Positions 19,512-28,687 of a DNA stretch of 64,000 nt are shown piece after piece. Each line of letters opens with the position of its first letter. The first letter of the stretch is position 1. A program made the position numbers and the translations under genes. The notes under the pieces were generated by a model. It was not told where the DNA came from. It saw nothing but the letters and a program-made list of their open reading frames with translations, and did not search any database. Source of the stretch: Phormidium tenue FACHB-886 (GTDB taxonomy: Bacteria; Cyanobacteriota; Cyanobacteriia; Elainellales; Elainellaceae); contig NZ_JACXWX010000005.1 of assembly GCF_014764505.1 (NCBI RefSeq), forward strand, positions 186,001 through 250,000. The letters run 5' to 3'.

Positions 19512-20639
19512 CTATTCATCCGAGCGAAAAACGTTAATTGTCCCATCGCCGCTGCCTAGTGCAAAGGCTCGACCATCCAATCTGAAGCTAACCGCTAAGA
19601 TTCTCTCTGTTCTTTCAGAGAAGTCGCGAATCACTTCGCCCGTTTGCACATTCCAAATCTTGGCAGTGTTATCCCAGCTTCCGCTAATCAGGGTACGACC
19701 GCTGGGACTAAAGGCAAGAGAGGTAATGTAGTCACTATGCCCTCTTAAAGGCTGCCCTACTTGTTTTCCTGCCAGGTTGACGAAGTAGATTGTGTTGCTC
19801 TCAGGCTGCGCTGCAGTCTGATTCTGGGCTGCTTGCTGACGAGAATTAGGGCTAAAGGCGAGAGTCTGCCCGTCTGGGCTAAAGGCGATCGCATAGATCG
19901 CAGATGCATATCCTGTTAAGGTCCGGATGGGCCTACCCGTTTGCCAATTCCATAGTTCAATCACGCGTTCTAAGCCTGCGCTGGCGATCGTAGAACCATC
20001 AGAACTAAAGGCGATCGCCTCGATCCACTGATTCGTTGAAATTGTCCGCTCTAAGGCACCAGTCTCTACATCCCAGAGCCGAATTGTTTTATCTGCGCTG
20101 GCGCTGCCCAAGACTTGACCATCTGGGCTGAACTTAACAGAGGTCACAACATCGGAGTGCGCGGCTAGAGTATTGAGCAGTCGTCCATTTCGCCAATCCC
20201 ATACTTTAACTGTGCCATCTAAACTGGCGCTCGCCAGCAGGCGACCATCCGGACTGATGGCGATCTCGCTGATTTGGTCAGAGCTAGGCGATAGAACCCG
20301 CTCTAACGATCGAGCCTGCAAATTCCACACTCTAATCGCTTTATCTGCTCCACCGCTGAAGAGATAGCGTCCATCTGGGCTAAATACCACCGATCGCACT
20401 GGAGATGAACTGCCGTTGGGGTCGGAGATCGTATCTAAAGTTACAGTTCCAGGCTGCCACGAGGGATCGATAATATCTGCTGCTGCATTCGGCTGCTGCG
20501 AGAATTGCTGAGTGGTAGGCTGCTGTGAGCTGAGAAAAGCTGACGTGAATGCCGGCGTCGCCGAGCCTAAGGGCTGAACGGGCAGCCATACAGACACTAG
20601 ACCGAGCGAAATTGCAGAACCAACAGACCGAAATAGCAT
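19512..20639 (-). CDS. Secreted WD40 repeat protein
   Basis: 375 residues. A signal-peptide-like N-terminus (SVGSAISLGLVSVWLPVQPLGSATPAF) precedes seven WD40-type blades, each with the FSPDGxxLxS and xxxIRxWxx pattern, for example VRSVVFSPDGRYLFSGGADK and ITSLAFSPSGRTLISGSWDN. A seven-bladed propeller is a protein-interaction scaffold; an extracytoplasmic location is inferred. One blade near residue 265 has a Gln/Asn-rich insertion. It is convergent with the kinase gene. Confidence 0.88.
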   Translation of the reverse strand: MLFRSVGSAISLGLVSVWLPVQPLGSATPAFTSAFLSSQQPTTQQFSQQPNAAADIIDPSWQPGTVTLDTISDPNGSSSPVRSVVFSPDGRYLFSGGADKAIRVWNLQARSLERVLSPSSDQISEIAISPDGRLLASASLDGTVKVWDWRNGRLLNTLAAHSDVVTSVKFSPDGQVLGSASADKTIRLWDVETGALERTISTNQWIEAIAFSSDGSTIASAGLERVIELWNWQTGRPIRTLTGYASAIYAIAFSPDGQTLAFSPNSRQQAAQNQTAAQPESNTIYFVNLAGKQVGQPLRGHSDYITSLAFSPSGRTLISGSWDNTAKIWNVQTGEVIRDFSERTERILAVSFRLDGRAFALGSGDGTINVFRSDE

Positions 20640-20771
20640 AGTTAGATCAATAGTTAGACCAGGAGACAGCAGAATTAGCTAGGACTTGCGCCCCATCCAT
20701 CCAATATATGGCAGGACAAATAATGCGCAAAACTATAAGAATTGTCGCAGCTGCCACCCCCAATCGACCCC

Positions 20772-22088
20772 TTACAAAAAACCTGCTGATTCATACAGCC
20801 GCCGCACGATCGCGATTAGCTTCGTCCCATACTGTGGGTCTGCTGACCACCGCTCACTCAATTGAGAAACCGTTGGTGCAACCCCTCGCCGCACAAACCG
20901 AAACCGAGGATCAACCGACTGTTGAATCAACGGTTCAGGACTTGCATAAGCCTTAAGATGCTGCACATGAGCCCGTACGCCAATTCGCGCATCCAGGAAA
21001 GTTTGCGTTGCTGCCCCAATTCCACTCAGCCCCGCAAAATTGTTCTGCTCAGGTGTAGCGCTATAGGGGAATCGCAGAAAGTCCGTTTCCAGACACATCT
21101 GGGCAAATGCGAGGTCGTGGTTGACCCCCTCGATCGCCGCTTCCTCCCGATAAAGCTTCGGTAGATCCGCAAACTGAGACAGCTCTGACTGCTGAGCCTT
21201 CAAAAACATCAGCATCTGCACCTCGGAGGTATTGCCCCGCCCCATGATCTGGTTTGGCAACGCCGTCAGCATCAGCAGCGATCGCAAATTCAAAGTGCTG
21301 CTGTCTTTATCCCAGCTCACCGAGAGATTATGATCCCGCAGATCGATCGCCCGAGCGTAAACCAAATGGCGATAGCGTAGTCGATGCAGGGCAGCGCCTC
21401 CTACCTCAACTCCTAGCTGATCAACTAAATCCACTGGAATGTAGGGGTTTCCCTCTACCAAAATTCCCTCATCGTCATAAAACGCTCCGTTGAGCGTAAT
21501 GCCAATCGTTGGATAATCTGCTGCTGCACTGTCCATTGCTTGGCTCCAGCCTGCCAGACCCTCTGCCATTCCCAGCGCCACATCCTGCGGCTGCGCCGGA
21601 ATTACCCACTGGTCTTCCAGGTTAGTCAGCCGCCCCACCTGCATCAGCAAAGCCGGAACAGCCAGATCGCGGCAAAAAGCCAGCCGCCCTAAGTTCGTTT
21701 GCGAATCCGACTTTGTGCCCTGGCTAGCTAGCTGCGGTACTCGTCGCAAATAGGCTTGCAGCAGCTGTTGAGCTTGAATGCGGCGTTGCTCATTCTCGGC
21801 GATGTAGTAAATGGCAGTCCCCTGATCGATCGGCGGCATGGCAGCATACAGATCCAGCGCTACATCTCCCTTCTGTGCCCGCGCATTAATCCACTCGATT
21901 GCCTGACTCAAACTCAGGTCGTCAGGAACTGCAACTGCCTCAAACTGGCGCGATCGCAAAATTTGCACGACCAAATCTCGTAGCAGCAGGATCTGACGAA
22001 CGGTTGTGCCCCGATGCACTGTCAGCCGATGGGCATAGTCTCCCTGCTCCGCAGCCATCAGCCCAGCCGCGATAAAAATCCGTCCCAT
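20772..22088 (-). CDS. Cell-wall hydrolase: degenerate amidase domain plus glucosaminidase domain
   Basis: 438 residues. Residues 1-195 align with the Amidase_3 fold of cyanobacterial N-acetylmuramoyl-L-alanine amidases (RIFIAAG.., DDLSLSQAIEWINARA, ALLMQVGRLTN). However, each residue expected to bind zinc or catalyse is replaced: the AGHGG position reads AGLMA, the Glu before LLLRDL is absent, the IHA His position reads LYA, and EVG reads QVG. The C-terminal part (about 325-410) resembles GH73 glucosaminidase, with the putative catalytic Glu in MCLETDF and the NNFAGLSG block intact. So it probably cleaves glycan strands while the amidase half only binds. There is no signal peptide in view. 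Confidence 0.75.
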   Translation of the reverse strand: MGRIFIAAGLMAAEQGDYAHRLTVHRGTTVRQILLLRDLVVQILRSRQFEAVAVPDDLSLSQAIEWINARAQKGDVALDLYAAMPPIDQGTAIYYIAENEQRRIQAQQLLQAYLRRVPQLASQGTKSDSQTNLGRLAFCRDLAVPALLMQVGRLTNLEDQWVIPAQPQDVALGMAEGLAGWSQAMDSAAADYPTIGITLNGAFYDDEGILVEGNPYIPVDLVDQLGVEVGGAALHRLRYRHLVYARAIDLRDHNLSVSWDKDSSTLNLRSLLMLTALPNQIMGRGNTSEVQMLMFLKAQQSELSQFADLPKLYREEAAIEGVNHDLAFAQMCLETDFLRFPYSATPEQNNFAGLSGIGAATQTFLDARIGVRAHVQHLKAYASPEPLIQQSVDPRFRFVRRGVAPTVSQLSERWSADPQYGTKLIAIVRRLYESAGFL

Positions 22089-22199
22089 TAGCGCTCCTCA
22101 CTTCAGCACGGCGATCGATGTATGACCTCCGCTCCAAATCATAGTCATCAAATCGCAAATGGGCACAGGCGATCGGAGAAATCCTGGGGCGATTTGAAA

Positions 22200-23723
22200 T
22201 TACTCTCTGCCCCGCTGATAGGCAGCGATCGTAGTAAACTCATTCACCAATTGGCTATAAACCTGCTGATACAGCCCAAACAGCGTTTGATAGCGCTCAG
22301 ACAGCTCTAAATTAGGCAAATGGTAATCGCGGATCTGAATCAACGACTGCACCTCCGACAAATCGTTCAGCGCCCCAACCGCATACATCGCTAGTGCAGC
22401 CGCCCCAAAACCGCTTGCCTCATAAACTTCTGGAATCAACACCTTGTAGCCAAACACATCTGCCATCATTTGCAGCCAGGGTTTCGATCGGGCAAAGCCA
22501 CCCGATGCCCGTACCACCTTCTCGCCCTCTGCTAGCTCACTCAACACAGCCGTAATGCTGTAAACGCTATAAAGAATGCCTTCCAAAACTGCTCTTACAA
22601 AGTGAGCGCGATCGTGGTGCAGCGCTACCCCAAAAAATACTCCCCTCGCGTCTGAGTTCCAATTAGGAGCACGTTCGCCCGTTAGAAATGGCAGAAACAC
22701 TAAGCCATCTGCGCCTGCTGGCACGCTCTCAGCTACCTGAATCAAAATCTCGTAAGGGTCAACGTTCTGTTGCTTGGCTTGCTCTATTTCCGCCTGCCCA
22801 AACCGATCGCGGAACCAGCGCAGCACAAGTCCACCGCTATTCGACGCGCCGCCAATCAACCAATGCTTTTCAGTCAGGGCATAGCAGAAAGTGCGTCCTT
22901 GGGGGTCGGTTAGCGGCTGTGAAACCACCTGACGTACCGCTCCACTCGTGCCCACTGTCACTGCAAGCTGGTCTGAGCCGATCGCCCCCACGCCCAAATT
23001 CGCCAGCGCTCCATCGCTCGACCCCACAATCACAGGAGTATCAGCATCCAGCCCGGCGGCTTCGGCATATTCGCGCCGCATACCGCGCAGCTTGTAAGTA
23101 GTGGGAACAAGCTCACTCAGCTGCTCAGCCCGAATCCCAGCAATCGCCAGCGCTTCTTCATCCCAGCGCAACAAGCGCAAGTTCAGCAGCCCTGTTGCAG
23201 AAGCGATCGAATAATCCACCACATAGCGACCAAACAGCCGAAACAAAACGTACTCTTTGATAGAGATAAACTTAGACGCTCGTTGGAACCGCTCTGGGTC
23301 TTGCTCCCGCATCCACATCAGCTTTGGCAAAGGAGACATCGGATGAATCGGCGTGCCGGTGCGTTGGTAGATAGCAAAGCCGCTCCCCTGCTTCAGCCGC
23401 TCGACCTGCTCCACGCTGCGGTTGTCTGCCCAAGTGATGCTGTTTGTTAGCGGGCGATCTTCAGTATCCATCGCAATCAGGCTGTGCATTGCTCCGCTAA
23501 AGCCGATCGCCTCCACTTGGTCAGGCGCGATATTTTGCTTCAGCAAGTCCTGCAGTCCAGCGATAACTGCTGCAAAAATGACTTCTGGATCTTGCTCGGA
23601 GTAGCCAGGCTGGGGAGCGCTGAGCGGATAGCCATGGGTCGCAATCGCTTGCATTTCGCCCGCAGAGGTAAAAGCAATAGTTTTGGTGCTAGTTGTGCCA
23701 ATGTCTATGCCAATGAAAACCAT
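22200..23723 (-). CDS. FGGY-family carbohydrate kinase, probably gluconokinase
   Basis: 507 residues, full FGGY length. N-terminal phosphate-1 motif MVFIGIDIGTTSTKTIAF, GFSGAMHSLIAMD, ITWADNRS, and the second ATPase half VGSSDGALANLGVGA and VTVGTSGAVRQV with RASGGFARSKPWLQMMADVFG. The pattern matches gluconate kinases more than xylulo- or glycerol kinases, judged by GAMHSLIAMD and the IHPMSPLPKL stretch. It would make 6-phosphogluconate from gluconate, feeding the oxidative pentose phosphate or Entner-Doudoroff path. It stands alone: no gluconate transporter or dehydratase is nearby. Confidence 0.8.
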   Translation of the reverse strand: MVFIGIDIGTTSTKTIAFTSAGEMQAIATHGYPLSAPQPGYSEQDPEVIFAAVIAGLQDLLKQNIAPDQVEAIGFSGAMHSLIAMDTEDRPLTNSITWADNRSVEQVERLKQGSGFAIYQRTGTPIHPMSPLPKLMWMREQDPERFQRASKFISIKEYVLFRLFGRYVVDYSIASATGLLNLRLLRWDEEALAIAGIRAEQLSELVPTTYKLRGMRREYAEAAGLDADTPVIVGSSDGALANLGVGAIGSDQLAVTVGTSGAVRQVVSQPLTDPQGRTFCYALTEKHWLIGGASNSGGLVLRWFRDRFGQAEIEQAKQQNVDPYEILIQVAESVPAGADGLVFLPFLTGERAPNWNSDARGVFFGVALHHDRAHFVRAVLEGILYSVYSITAVLSELAEGEKVVRASGGFARSKPWLQMMADVFGYKVLIPEVYEASGFGAAALAMYAVGALNDLSEVQSLIQIRDYHLPNLELSERYQTLFGLYQQVYSQLVNEFTTIAAYQRGRE

Positions 23724-23988
23724 AAAAAGCTATAGGTGCGGCATTGTTTCGCCGCTACAGAACCAAGAAGATTTCCGTCTTATATCAAACTGCAGCAACG
23801 AGCGCTTCGACCAGATGGGAGAAACTAGGGAGTTCCAGCTCGGTTCTGCGAGCCTAGGTGGCGCCGAAATCTTTCTGGATCGAAATCTTTCACACAAAAA
23901 CTTGCCCTGACGTATAGGCGTAGCGCTAGACAATCGAGAAACTGGCGCTTTGGGGTACGCTGAAGAAAATAAAGCTCAACTCCCATTC

Positions 23989-24831
23989 ATGCTAGAACTG
24001 CACTGCCACACCACCTGCTCCGACGGAACCCTTACCCCCACTCAGCTTGTCGAAGCCGCGATCGCTGCTGGAGTGCGCGTCCTGGCAATTACTGACCACG
24101 ATACGATGTTCGGCTGGGACGAAGCATTTACTGCCGCTCAGCGTCGAGCGGTTGAGATCGTTCCTGGCTTGGAGCTAAGCACGGTACACAATGAGCGTTC
24201 GATGCATATCCTCGGCTTCTATCCCGATCGCAGCAAGCTAGCCCAACCCTTGCAGGAACGCTTGGCAGGGCGGCAGCGACGGGCACAGCGGATGATCGAG
24301 AAACTAGCAGACCTTGGCTACCCGATTGTGCTGCCGCAGCGGGCGGCAATGGCGCCCGGTCGCCCCCACATTGCCGCTGCCTTGATTAAAGCGGGCTACA
24401 TTCACTCGCAGCAGGAGGCATTCGAGCGGTTTATTGGTGAGGGTAAGCCTGCCTATGTGGAGTACGAGAAGTTTTCAGCGATCGAAGGCATCCAGCTTTT
24501 GCGGAGCTGTGGGGCAGTTCCCGTTTGGGCCCATCCTTATTTGTTTCGGGGTGGCACGGTGGAAACTGTCTTGCCCAACTTGGTTGCTGCTGGGCTGATG
24601 GGCATCGAGGTGTATCACCCCAGCCACTCCCCCAGCGACTGCCGCACGCTAGAAGCCCTCTGTCGGCAGTACAGCCTGCTGATGACGGGCGGCAGCGATT
24701 TTCACGGCAGCAAACTCGGTGAGAAAGACGATCGCCACACGGGGCTAAATCAGCTCCAGCTCTCGGATGAACTGTTGGCGCCTTTGCAGCGGGCTGCCTT
24801 TGGCTTACGGCAGCAGCTAGTCCAGAGTTAA
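23989..24831 (+). CDS. PHP-domain phosphoesterase (TrpH/YciV-like)
   Basis: 280 residues from ATG 23989, which begins exactly at the conserved strand MLELHCHTTCSDG. PHP metal ligands are visible in order: HCHTTCSDGTLTP, ITDHDTMFGW, VPGLELS, SMHILGFYPD, VPVWAHPYLF, GIEVYHPSHSP and GGSDFHGSK. The order matches the family of 3',5'-nucleoside bisphosphate phosphatase / RNase AM. It probably hydrolyses short RNA ends or pAp; specificity is inferred from family only. Confidence 0.88.
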   Translation: MLELHCHTTCSDGTLTPTQLVEAAIAAGVRVLAITDHDTMFGWDEAFTAAQRRAVEIVPGLELSTVHNERSMHILGFYPDRSKLAQPLQERLAGRQRRAQRMIEKLADLGYPIVLPQRAAMAPGRPHIAAALIKAGYIHSQQEAFERFIGEGKPAYVEYEKFSAIEGIQLLRSCGAVPVWAHPYLFRGGTVETVLPNLVAAGLMGIEVYHPSHSPSDCRTLEALCRQYSLLMTGGSDFHGSKLGEKDDRHTGLNQLQLSDELLAPLQRAAFGLRQQLVQS

Positions 24832-24857
24832 CGATGCCTGCTCTATAGCCAGTGCGA

Positions 24858-25460
24858 TCATATGCGCACCCACATTGCCACCCCACCGCCTCGTCCTCGC
24901 GCGGCAACCAGGACATCTGTGGCTAGAAAGAAGGCGAAAAACGGCAGCTTGGCAACAGGCTGCTGCTCAAATTCTTCTGGGCTGTGCTTGCCAAATTTCC
25001 CCTGATAAAGCAGGCGATCGAACCCCAAAATTTGCATTTGGTGAAAATCAAATGCCAGCAGGTTGCGCTTGCCTACATAGCGACAGCGCCCCCTCAGCAA
25101 AACTCGCAGTCCGGCAAAGGCAATTTGGTTGGTAATCTCTCCCAGATGGGTCGGTGAATCAGCGGTGCTAAAACCAATTTGAGCAGGCGAAAACTTGGGC
25201 ATGTAAAAGCCCCTGCCTAGCACAATACCCCCTCGCTGAACTTTGCGCGTTCCCGTGGAAAAACAAAGCTGCCAATCGCCTAGAAATGCCTCAAAGGGAT
25301 AGATAAGCCGCTGCTGTTTAGCAACTTTTTCAGCCTGCAGCAGTGCCTCAACCATTGCGCTGGCAGCAGGGCGATGTCCCTCTCCCCGAAATGCCTGTGC
25401 TGCTTGCGTTAGCACTGCAATATAATCTGGAACAGCATCAGGTAGAGCAGCAGGTGCCAT
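24858..25460 (-). CDS. Conserved cyanobacterial protein, possibly PAP/fibrillin-like
   Basis: 200 residues, no membrane span. A helical N-terminus is followed by GDWQLCFSTGTRKVQRGGIVLG and ITNQIAFAGLRVLLRGRCRYVGKRNLLAFDF, a beta-rich pattern resembling the lipocalin-like plastid-lipid-associated (fibrillin) fold, where a W-L-x-Y/F strand near the start is typical. The similarity is by eye and weak. The start lies 15 bp after the stop of the upstream 78-residue gene, so the two form a small operon. Confidence 0.6.
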   Translation of the reverse strand: MAPAALPDAVPDYIAVLTQAAQAFRGEGHRPAASAMVEALLQAEKVAKQQRLIYPFEAFLGDWQLCFSTGTRKVQRGGIVLGRGFYMPKFSPAQIGFSTADSPTHLGEITNQIAFAGLRVLLRGRCRYVGKRNLLAFDFHQMQILGFDRLLYQGKFGKHSPEEFEQQPVAKLPFFAFFLATDVLVAARGRGGGVAMWVRI

Positions 25461-25475
25461 CGGATCGCCTTCTGG

Positions 25476-25715
25476 CTAATTTGACTTCTGTAAACGGGGC
25501 AGGAAGGTTGCGCCATGCTGCGTCACTAGATATGTCCCTGACTGTTGCTGAATCAGCAGTTCTCCGACTGCTTCATCATCCACAAATTCAAACTCTTCAG
25601 CAACTTTATCTGCCCGCTGCAGAGCAGCGATCGCTTTTTCGTCGCCCTGCTGCGCCAGAATCGTTAGCATGTTGAGAATAGTTTGATGAATCGATCGGGA
25701 CATTCGTTCTGACAT
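25476..25715 (-). CDS. Small conserved protein of unknown function
   Basis: 79 residues from ATG 25715 (a GTG directly before it is also in frame). Two helices (RSIHQTILNMLTILAQQGDEKAIAALQRADKVAEEF) and a short beta region (GELLIQQQSGTYLVTQHGATFLP). I do not recognise a named family. It heads a two-gene operon with the 200-residue protein. Confidence 0.6.
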   Translation of the reverse strand: MSERMSRSIHQTILNMLTILAQQGDEKAIAALQRADKVAEEFEFVDDEAVGELLIQQQSGTYLVTQHGATFLPRLQKSN

Positions 25716-25782
25716 CACGCTAGCTCTGATGGTATGTTAAAGCCTAGTTCTGTATCGTATCACTTTATGTGGATTGGAATCC

Positions 25783-26892
25783 ATGCAAGATGACGTTGGT
25801 TGGTACAGGGAAGGTAAAGCTAAATTTCAAATTGGGAACGCATTCTATCGCTTGCAAAGTCAACTTGCTAGGGATTTGGGTGTTCTAGCTGCAGCAGTTT
25901 ATCGGGCTAATGTTGGATCGTTAAAAGTGCTGGATGCAATGGCAGGATGCGGAGTGCGATCGCTGCGGTACCATCTGGAAAGCCAAGCAGATTATCTATG
26001 GGTGAACGATAGTAATCCAGATGTTCACCTGGTTCTTTCCAAAAATTTGAGCAGCACGATCGCACCTAATTGCTACCAGCTCACGCACTTCGACGCCAAC
26101 CGTGTTTTCTTCGAGTGCTACAATCAACAGAACTTTTATGATCTCGTTGATGTAGATGCCTTTGGTGCGCCTGCTCCCTACGTGGCAACAAGTTTGTGGG
26201 CAGTGGCGATTGGCGGCTTGCTTTATTTAACTAGCACCGACGGACGCAGTGCCACTGGGCACAATTTTCACGGCAGCTTGGCAAATTACGGTGCCTATGC
26301 TCGTTCACATCCCGCTGCACATGAACAGGGGCTGCGGCTGTTAATTGGTACTACTCTGCAGCTTGCAGCAGCGAAAGGATTGGGGATTGAGCCGGTCTTT
26401 TCTTTGTTTAATGGGCAGGTTTACCGAGTCATGGTACGGCTGATAGCAAAATCACAGCTCACGGCAGCTCACTACGGTTTCTTGGGATATTGTCGATCAT
26501 GCGGCAACTACCAATCGATCGCTTGGCGGCAGCTTGGTAAAATCACGTGTCCGCATGATGCCTACCCGCTAGAAGTAAGCGGCGCAATGTGGCTGGGACG
26601 GCTACATGATACCCACTATCTGGAGCGTATGATCGCGATCGCGCGGCAGCCCGATTGCATCGCCTTGATGCAGCTAATGCAGGCTGAAGCCGAACTACCG
26701 CCTTACTTCTATACGCTTGGTGAAATTGGGCGACGCGGGAAATTGGATATTCCAAAGCGATCGCACCTGATCAAAATTCTGCAGGGCTGGGGATATGCAG
26801 CGAGTACCACTCATGTCAATTCACAGGCGATTAAAACAAATGCAACGCTACAAACTTGCATTGAAGCAGCTCGGCAAATGACAGAAAGATAA
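25783..26892 (+). CDS. tRNA (guanine-26-N2)-dimethyltransferase, Trm1 family
   Basis: 369 residues from ATG 25783. Trm1 features: EGKAKFQIGNAFYRLQSQLARDLGV (the E-G-x-A ... RDL opening), SAM motif I VLDAMAGCGVRSLRYH, YLWVNDSNPDV, the catalytic DVDAFGAPAPYV (equivalent of DxDPFG), and a Cys cluster GYCRSCGNYQSIAWRQLGKITCPHD that probably binds zinc. Trm1 is standard in archaea and eukaryotes; among bacteria I know it mainly from Aquifex and some cyanobacteria. It would use SAM to dimethylate G26, or G26/G27, of tRNA. Confidence 0.85.
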   Translation: MQDDVGWYREGKAKFQIGNAFYRLQSQLARDLGVLAAAVYRANVGSLKVLDAMAGCGVRSLRYHLESQADYLWVNDSNPDVHLVLSKNLSSTIAPNCYQLTHFDANRVFFECYNQQNFYDLVDVDAFGAPAPYVATSLWAVAIGGLLYLTSTDGRSATGHNFHGSLANYGAYARSHPAAHEQGLRLLIGTTLQLAAAKGLGIEPVFSLFNGQVYRVMVRLIAKSQLTAAHYGFLGYCRSCGNYQSIAWRQLGKITCPHDAYPLEVSGAMWLGRLHDTHYLERMIAIARQPDCIALMQLMQAEAELPPYFYTLGEIGRRGKLDIPKRSHLIKILQGWGYAASTTHVNSQAIKTNATLQTCIEAARQMTER

Positions 26893-26981
26893 AGCGGTAG
26901 CGTATTGCTGTTTCCTCTAAAGATCAGTAGATAGATCAGTAGATGATGTAAGCGCGTAGCGCTATATTTCAGAATTGCCGG

Positions 26982-27617
26982 CTAACGTCCCAGATCGTGC
27001 AGCGAATGAATCACCTTCACACATTGAGCTGTAACCGCTTCTAATGCTTCTCGATCGGTAGAATTGGGCGGCAGAATTGGCTTGCCGATCCGCACAGTGA
27101 TGGGAGTGGGTTGAGGCAGTTTGTTCCCCTTCTGGACAATTGCCTGCGTTCCCCAGAGGCTGACAGGCAGTAGCAGAGCCTGTGTTTTAGCGGCAAGCAT
27201 GGCAGCCCCTAGCTTGGGGGCGGAAATGCGGGCATCAGGGGTGCGGGTTCCCTGGAGAAACACCCCTACCGCCCAGCCATTTTCTAGCTGCTGCAGAGCG
27301 GCACGGATGGCGCTGCGATCGGCTGAACCTCGCTTCACAGGATAAGCGCCATAGGCGCGAATCGCCTGCTTCAACATGGGAACCTTAAACAGCTCCTCTT
27401 TCGCCATGTACGATACCGGACGGCAGACACAGTTAGAGACAATCGGCGGGTCAAAGTCGCTAGCGTGGTTTGCCACAACGATCAACGCCCCTTGCTGCGG
27501 CACATTCTCTGCGCCATAGATGCGTCCCCGAAAGTAAAGGTGCAGCATGGGGCTGACCACCGACCATTTGAACAGGTGATAGAGCGCAAGACTCATTCGG
27601 GGTTCCCGTTGGCGCAT
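26982..27617 (-). CDS. plsC: 1-acyl-sn-glycerol-3-phosphate acyltransferase
   Basis: 211 residues. Acyltransferase motif I NHASDFDP has the catalytic His at 51 and Asp at 56; KRGSADRSAIRAAL and the substrate-binding loop FLQGTRTPD follow, the latter with Gln where most PlsC proteins have Glu (EGTR). It makes phosphatidic acid from lysophosphatidate at the inner face of the membrane. It is the last gene of the plsX-fabH-fabD-plsC cluster, 9 bp after fabD. ATG at 27617 is the longest start; MSLALYHLF seven residues later is an alternative. Confidence 0.9.
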   Translation of the reverse strand: MRQREPRMSLALYHLFKWSVVSPMLHLYFRGRIYGAENVPQQGALIVVANHASDFDPPIVSNCVCRPVSYMAKEELFKVPMLKQAIRAYGAYPVKRGSADRSAIRAALQQLENGWAVGVFLQGTRTPDARISAPKLGAAMLAAKTQALLLPVSLWGTQAIVQKGNKLPQPTPITVRIGKPILPPNSTDREALEAVTAQCVKVIHSLHDLGR

Positions 27618-27626
27618 AGCTAGACC

Positions 27627-28529
27627 TCAAACATCGTCTAGTTCAGTAGTCGGATTCGGTAACTCAGACAGAGCACTTACATTCCCCAACACAAGTTCTG
27701 GGCAAGTCCGTTTGATGATCCCTGTCAGTACTTTGCCAGGTCCAATTTCAATGACCTGTTCAATTCCTTCTTCTGGCATCCGCAGGCTGATTTCTCGCCA
27801 GCGCACGGCACCCGTCATCTGTTGCACCAGCCGGTTTTTAAGCACGGCTGCATCAGTAGCGGGACTGGGTTCCACATTAGACAATACTGGAACTTTTGCA
27901 GACTGAAACTTTACCGCATCCAAAACGGGCTGAAATTCTGCCGCTGCTGTTGCCATCATCGGTGAGTGAAATGCACCATTGACATTCAGCTTCACGGCTC
28001 GCTTTGATTTGACGTTGGCAAGCACAGAATCCACAGCTTCTGGTGATCCAGAAATCACAACCTGTCCGGCATTGTTATCATTTGCTAACACAACGTCTGG
28101 CGTTTGGGAAATGGCTTGCTGGAGCTGATTGCGATCGAACCCTAACAGAGCTGCCATGACTCCACCTGATGCGTTTTCCATCAGCTCCGCTCTGCGCTTC
28201 ACCAGCCGTAGCCCTGCTTCAAAATCAAACACGCCTGCTGCGTATAGCGCTACATATTCACCTAAGCTATGACCTGCTACCAAATCTGGCTGATGAGCAC
28301 GATCGCCCATCAGATCCACCAAAATAGACTCGATTGTATACAGGCAAGGCTGCGTGTACAGCGTTTTGGAGACGCGATCGTCTGGATCTTGACACACTTC
28401 TGGCACAGACCAGCCCAAGATGTCTGCTGCCTGTTCAAACTTTGCTTTGGCTGCTGGCAAGTCGTAGAAATCTGCTCCCATGCCAATGGTTTGAGATCCC
28501 TGTCCCGGAAACACCCACGCCGTTTTCAT
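27627..28529 (-). CDS. fabD: Malonyl-CoA:ACP transacylase
   Basis: 300 residues, the normal size. FPGQGSQTIGMG at the start, the nucleophile elbow GHSLGEY with Ser at 88, FHSPMM containing the catalytic His, and VIEIGPGKVLTGI near the end. Transfers malonyl groups from CoA to acyl carrier protein to feed fatty-acid elongation. It lies between fabH and plsC on the same strand. Confidence 0.96.
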   Translation of the reverse strand: MKTAWVFPGQGSQTIGMGADFYDLPAAKAKFEQAADILGWSVPEVCQDPDDRVSKTLYTQPCLYTIESILVDLMGDRAHQPDLVAGHSLGEYVALYAAGVFDFEAGLRLVKRRAELMENASGGVMAALLGFDRNQLQQAISQTPDVVLANDNNAGQVVISGSPEAVDSVLANVKSKRAVKLNVNGAFHSPMMATAAAEFQPVLDAVKFQSAKVPVLSNVEPSPATDAAVLKNRLVQQMTGAVRWREISLRMPEEGIEQVIEIGPGKVLTGIIKRTCPELVLGNVSALSELPNPTTELDDV

Positions 28530-28687
28530 CGATTTCTTGCTAACTCCTAATCGCTCTCAGTAGATTAGTGTCGCACATCCAGTCCAATCAAAATGAAACA
28601 CTTTCCTCAAGATTGCGATTGATGAGATGAAGGATGAGACACCTGCGGAACGGCAAAATATTCCTTTACAGAAGTATTAGAGCGCCC

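Noticed and set aside
23724-23988. Small gene between the FGGY kinase and the PHP gene
   Set aside because: The open frames there have no ribosome site or protein-like composition and continue into the antisense of the kinase.
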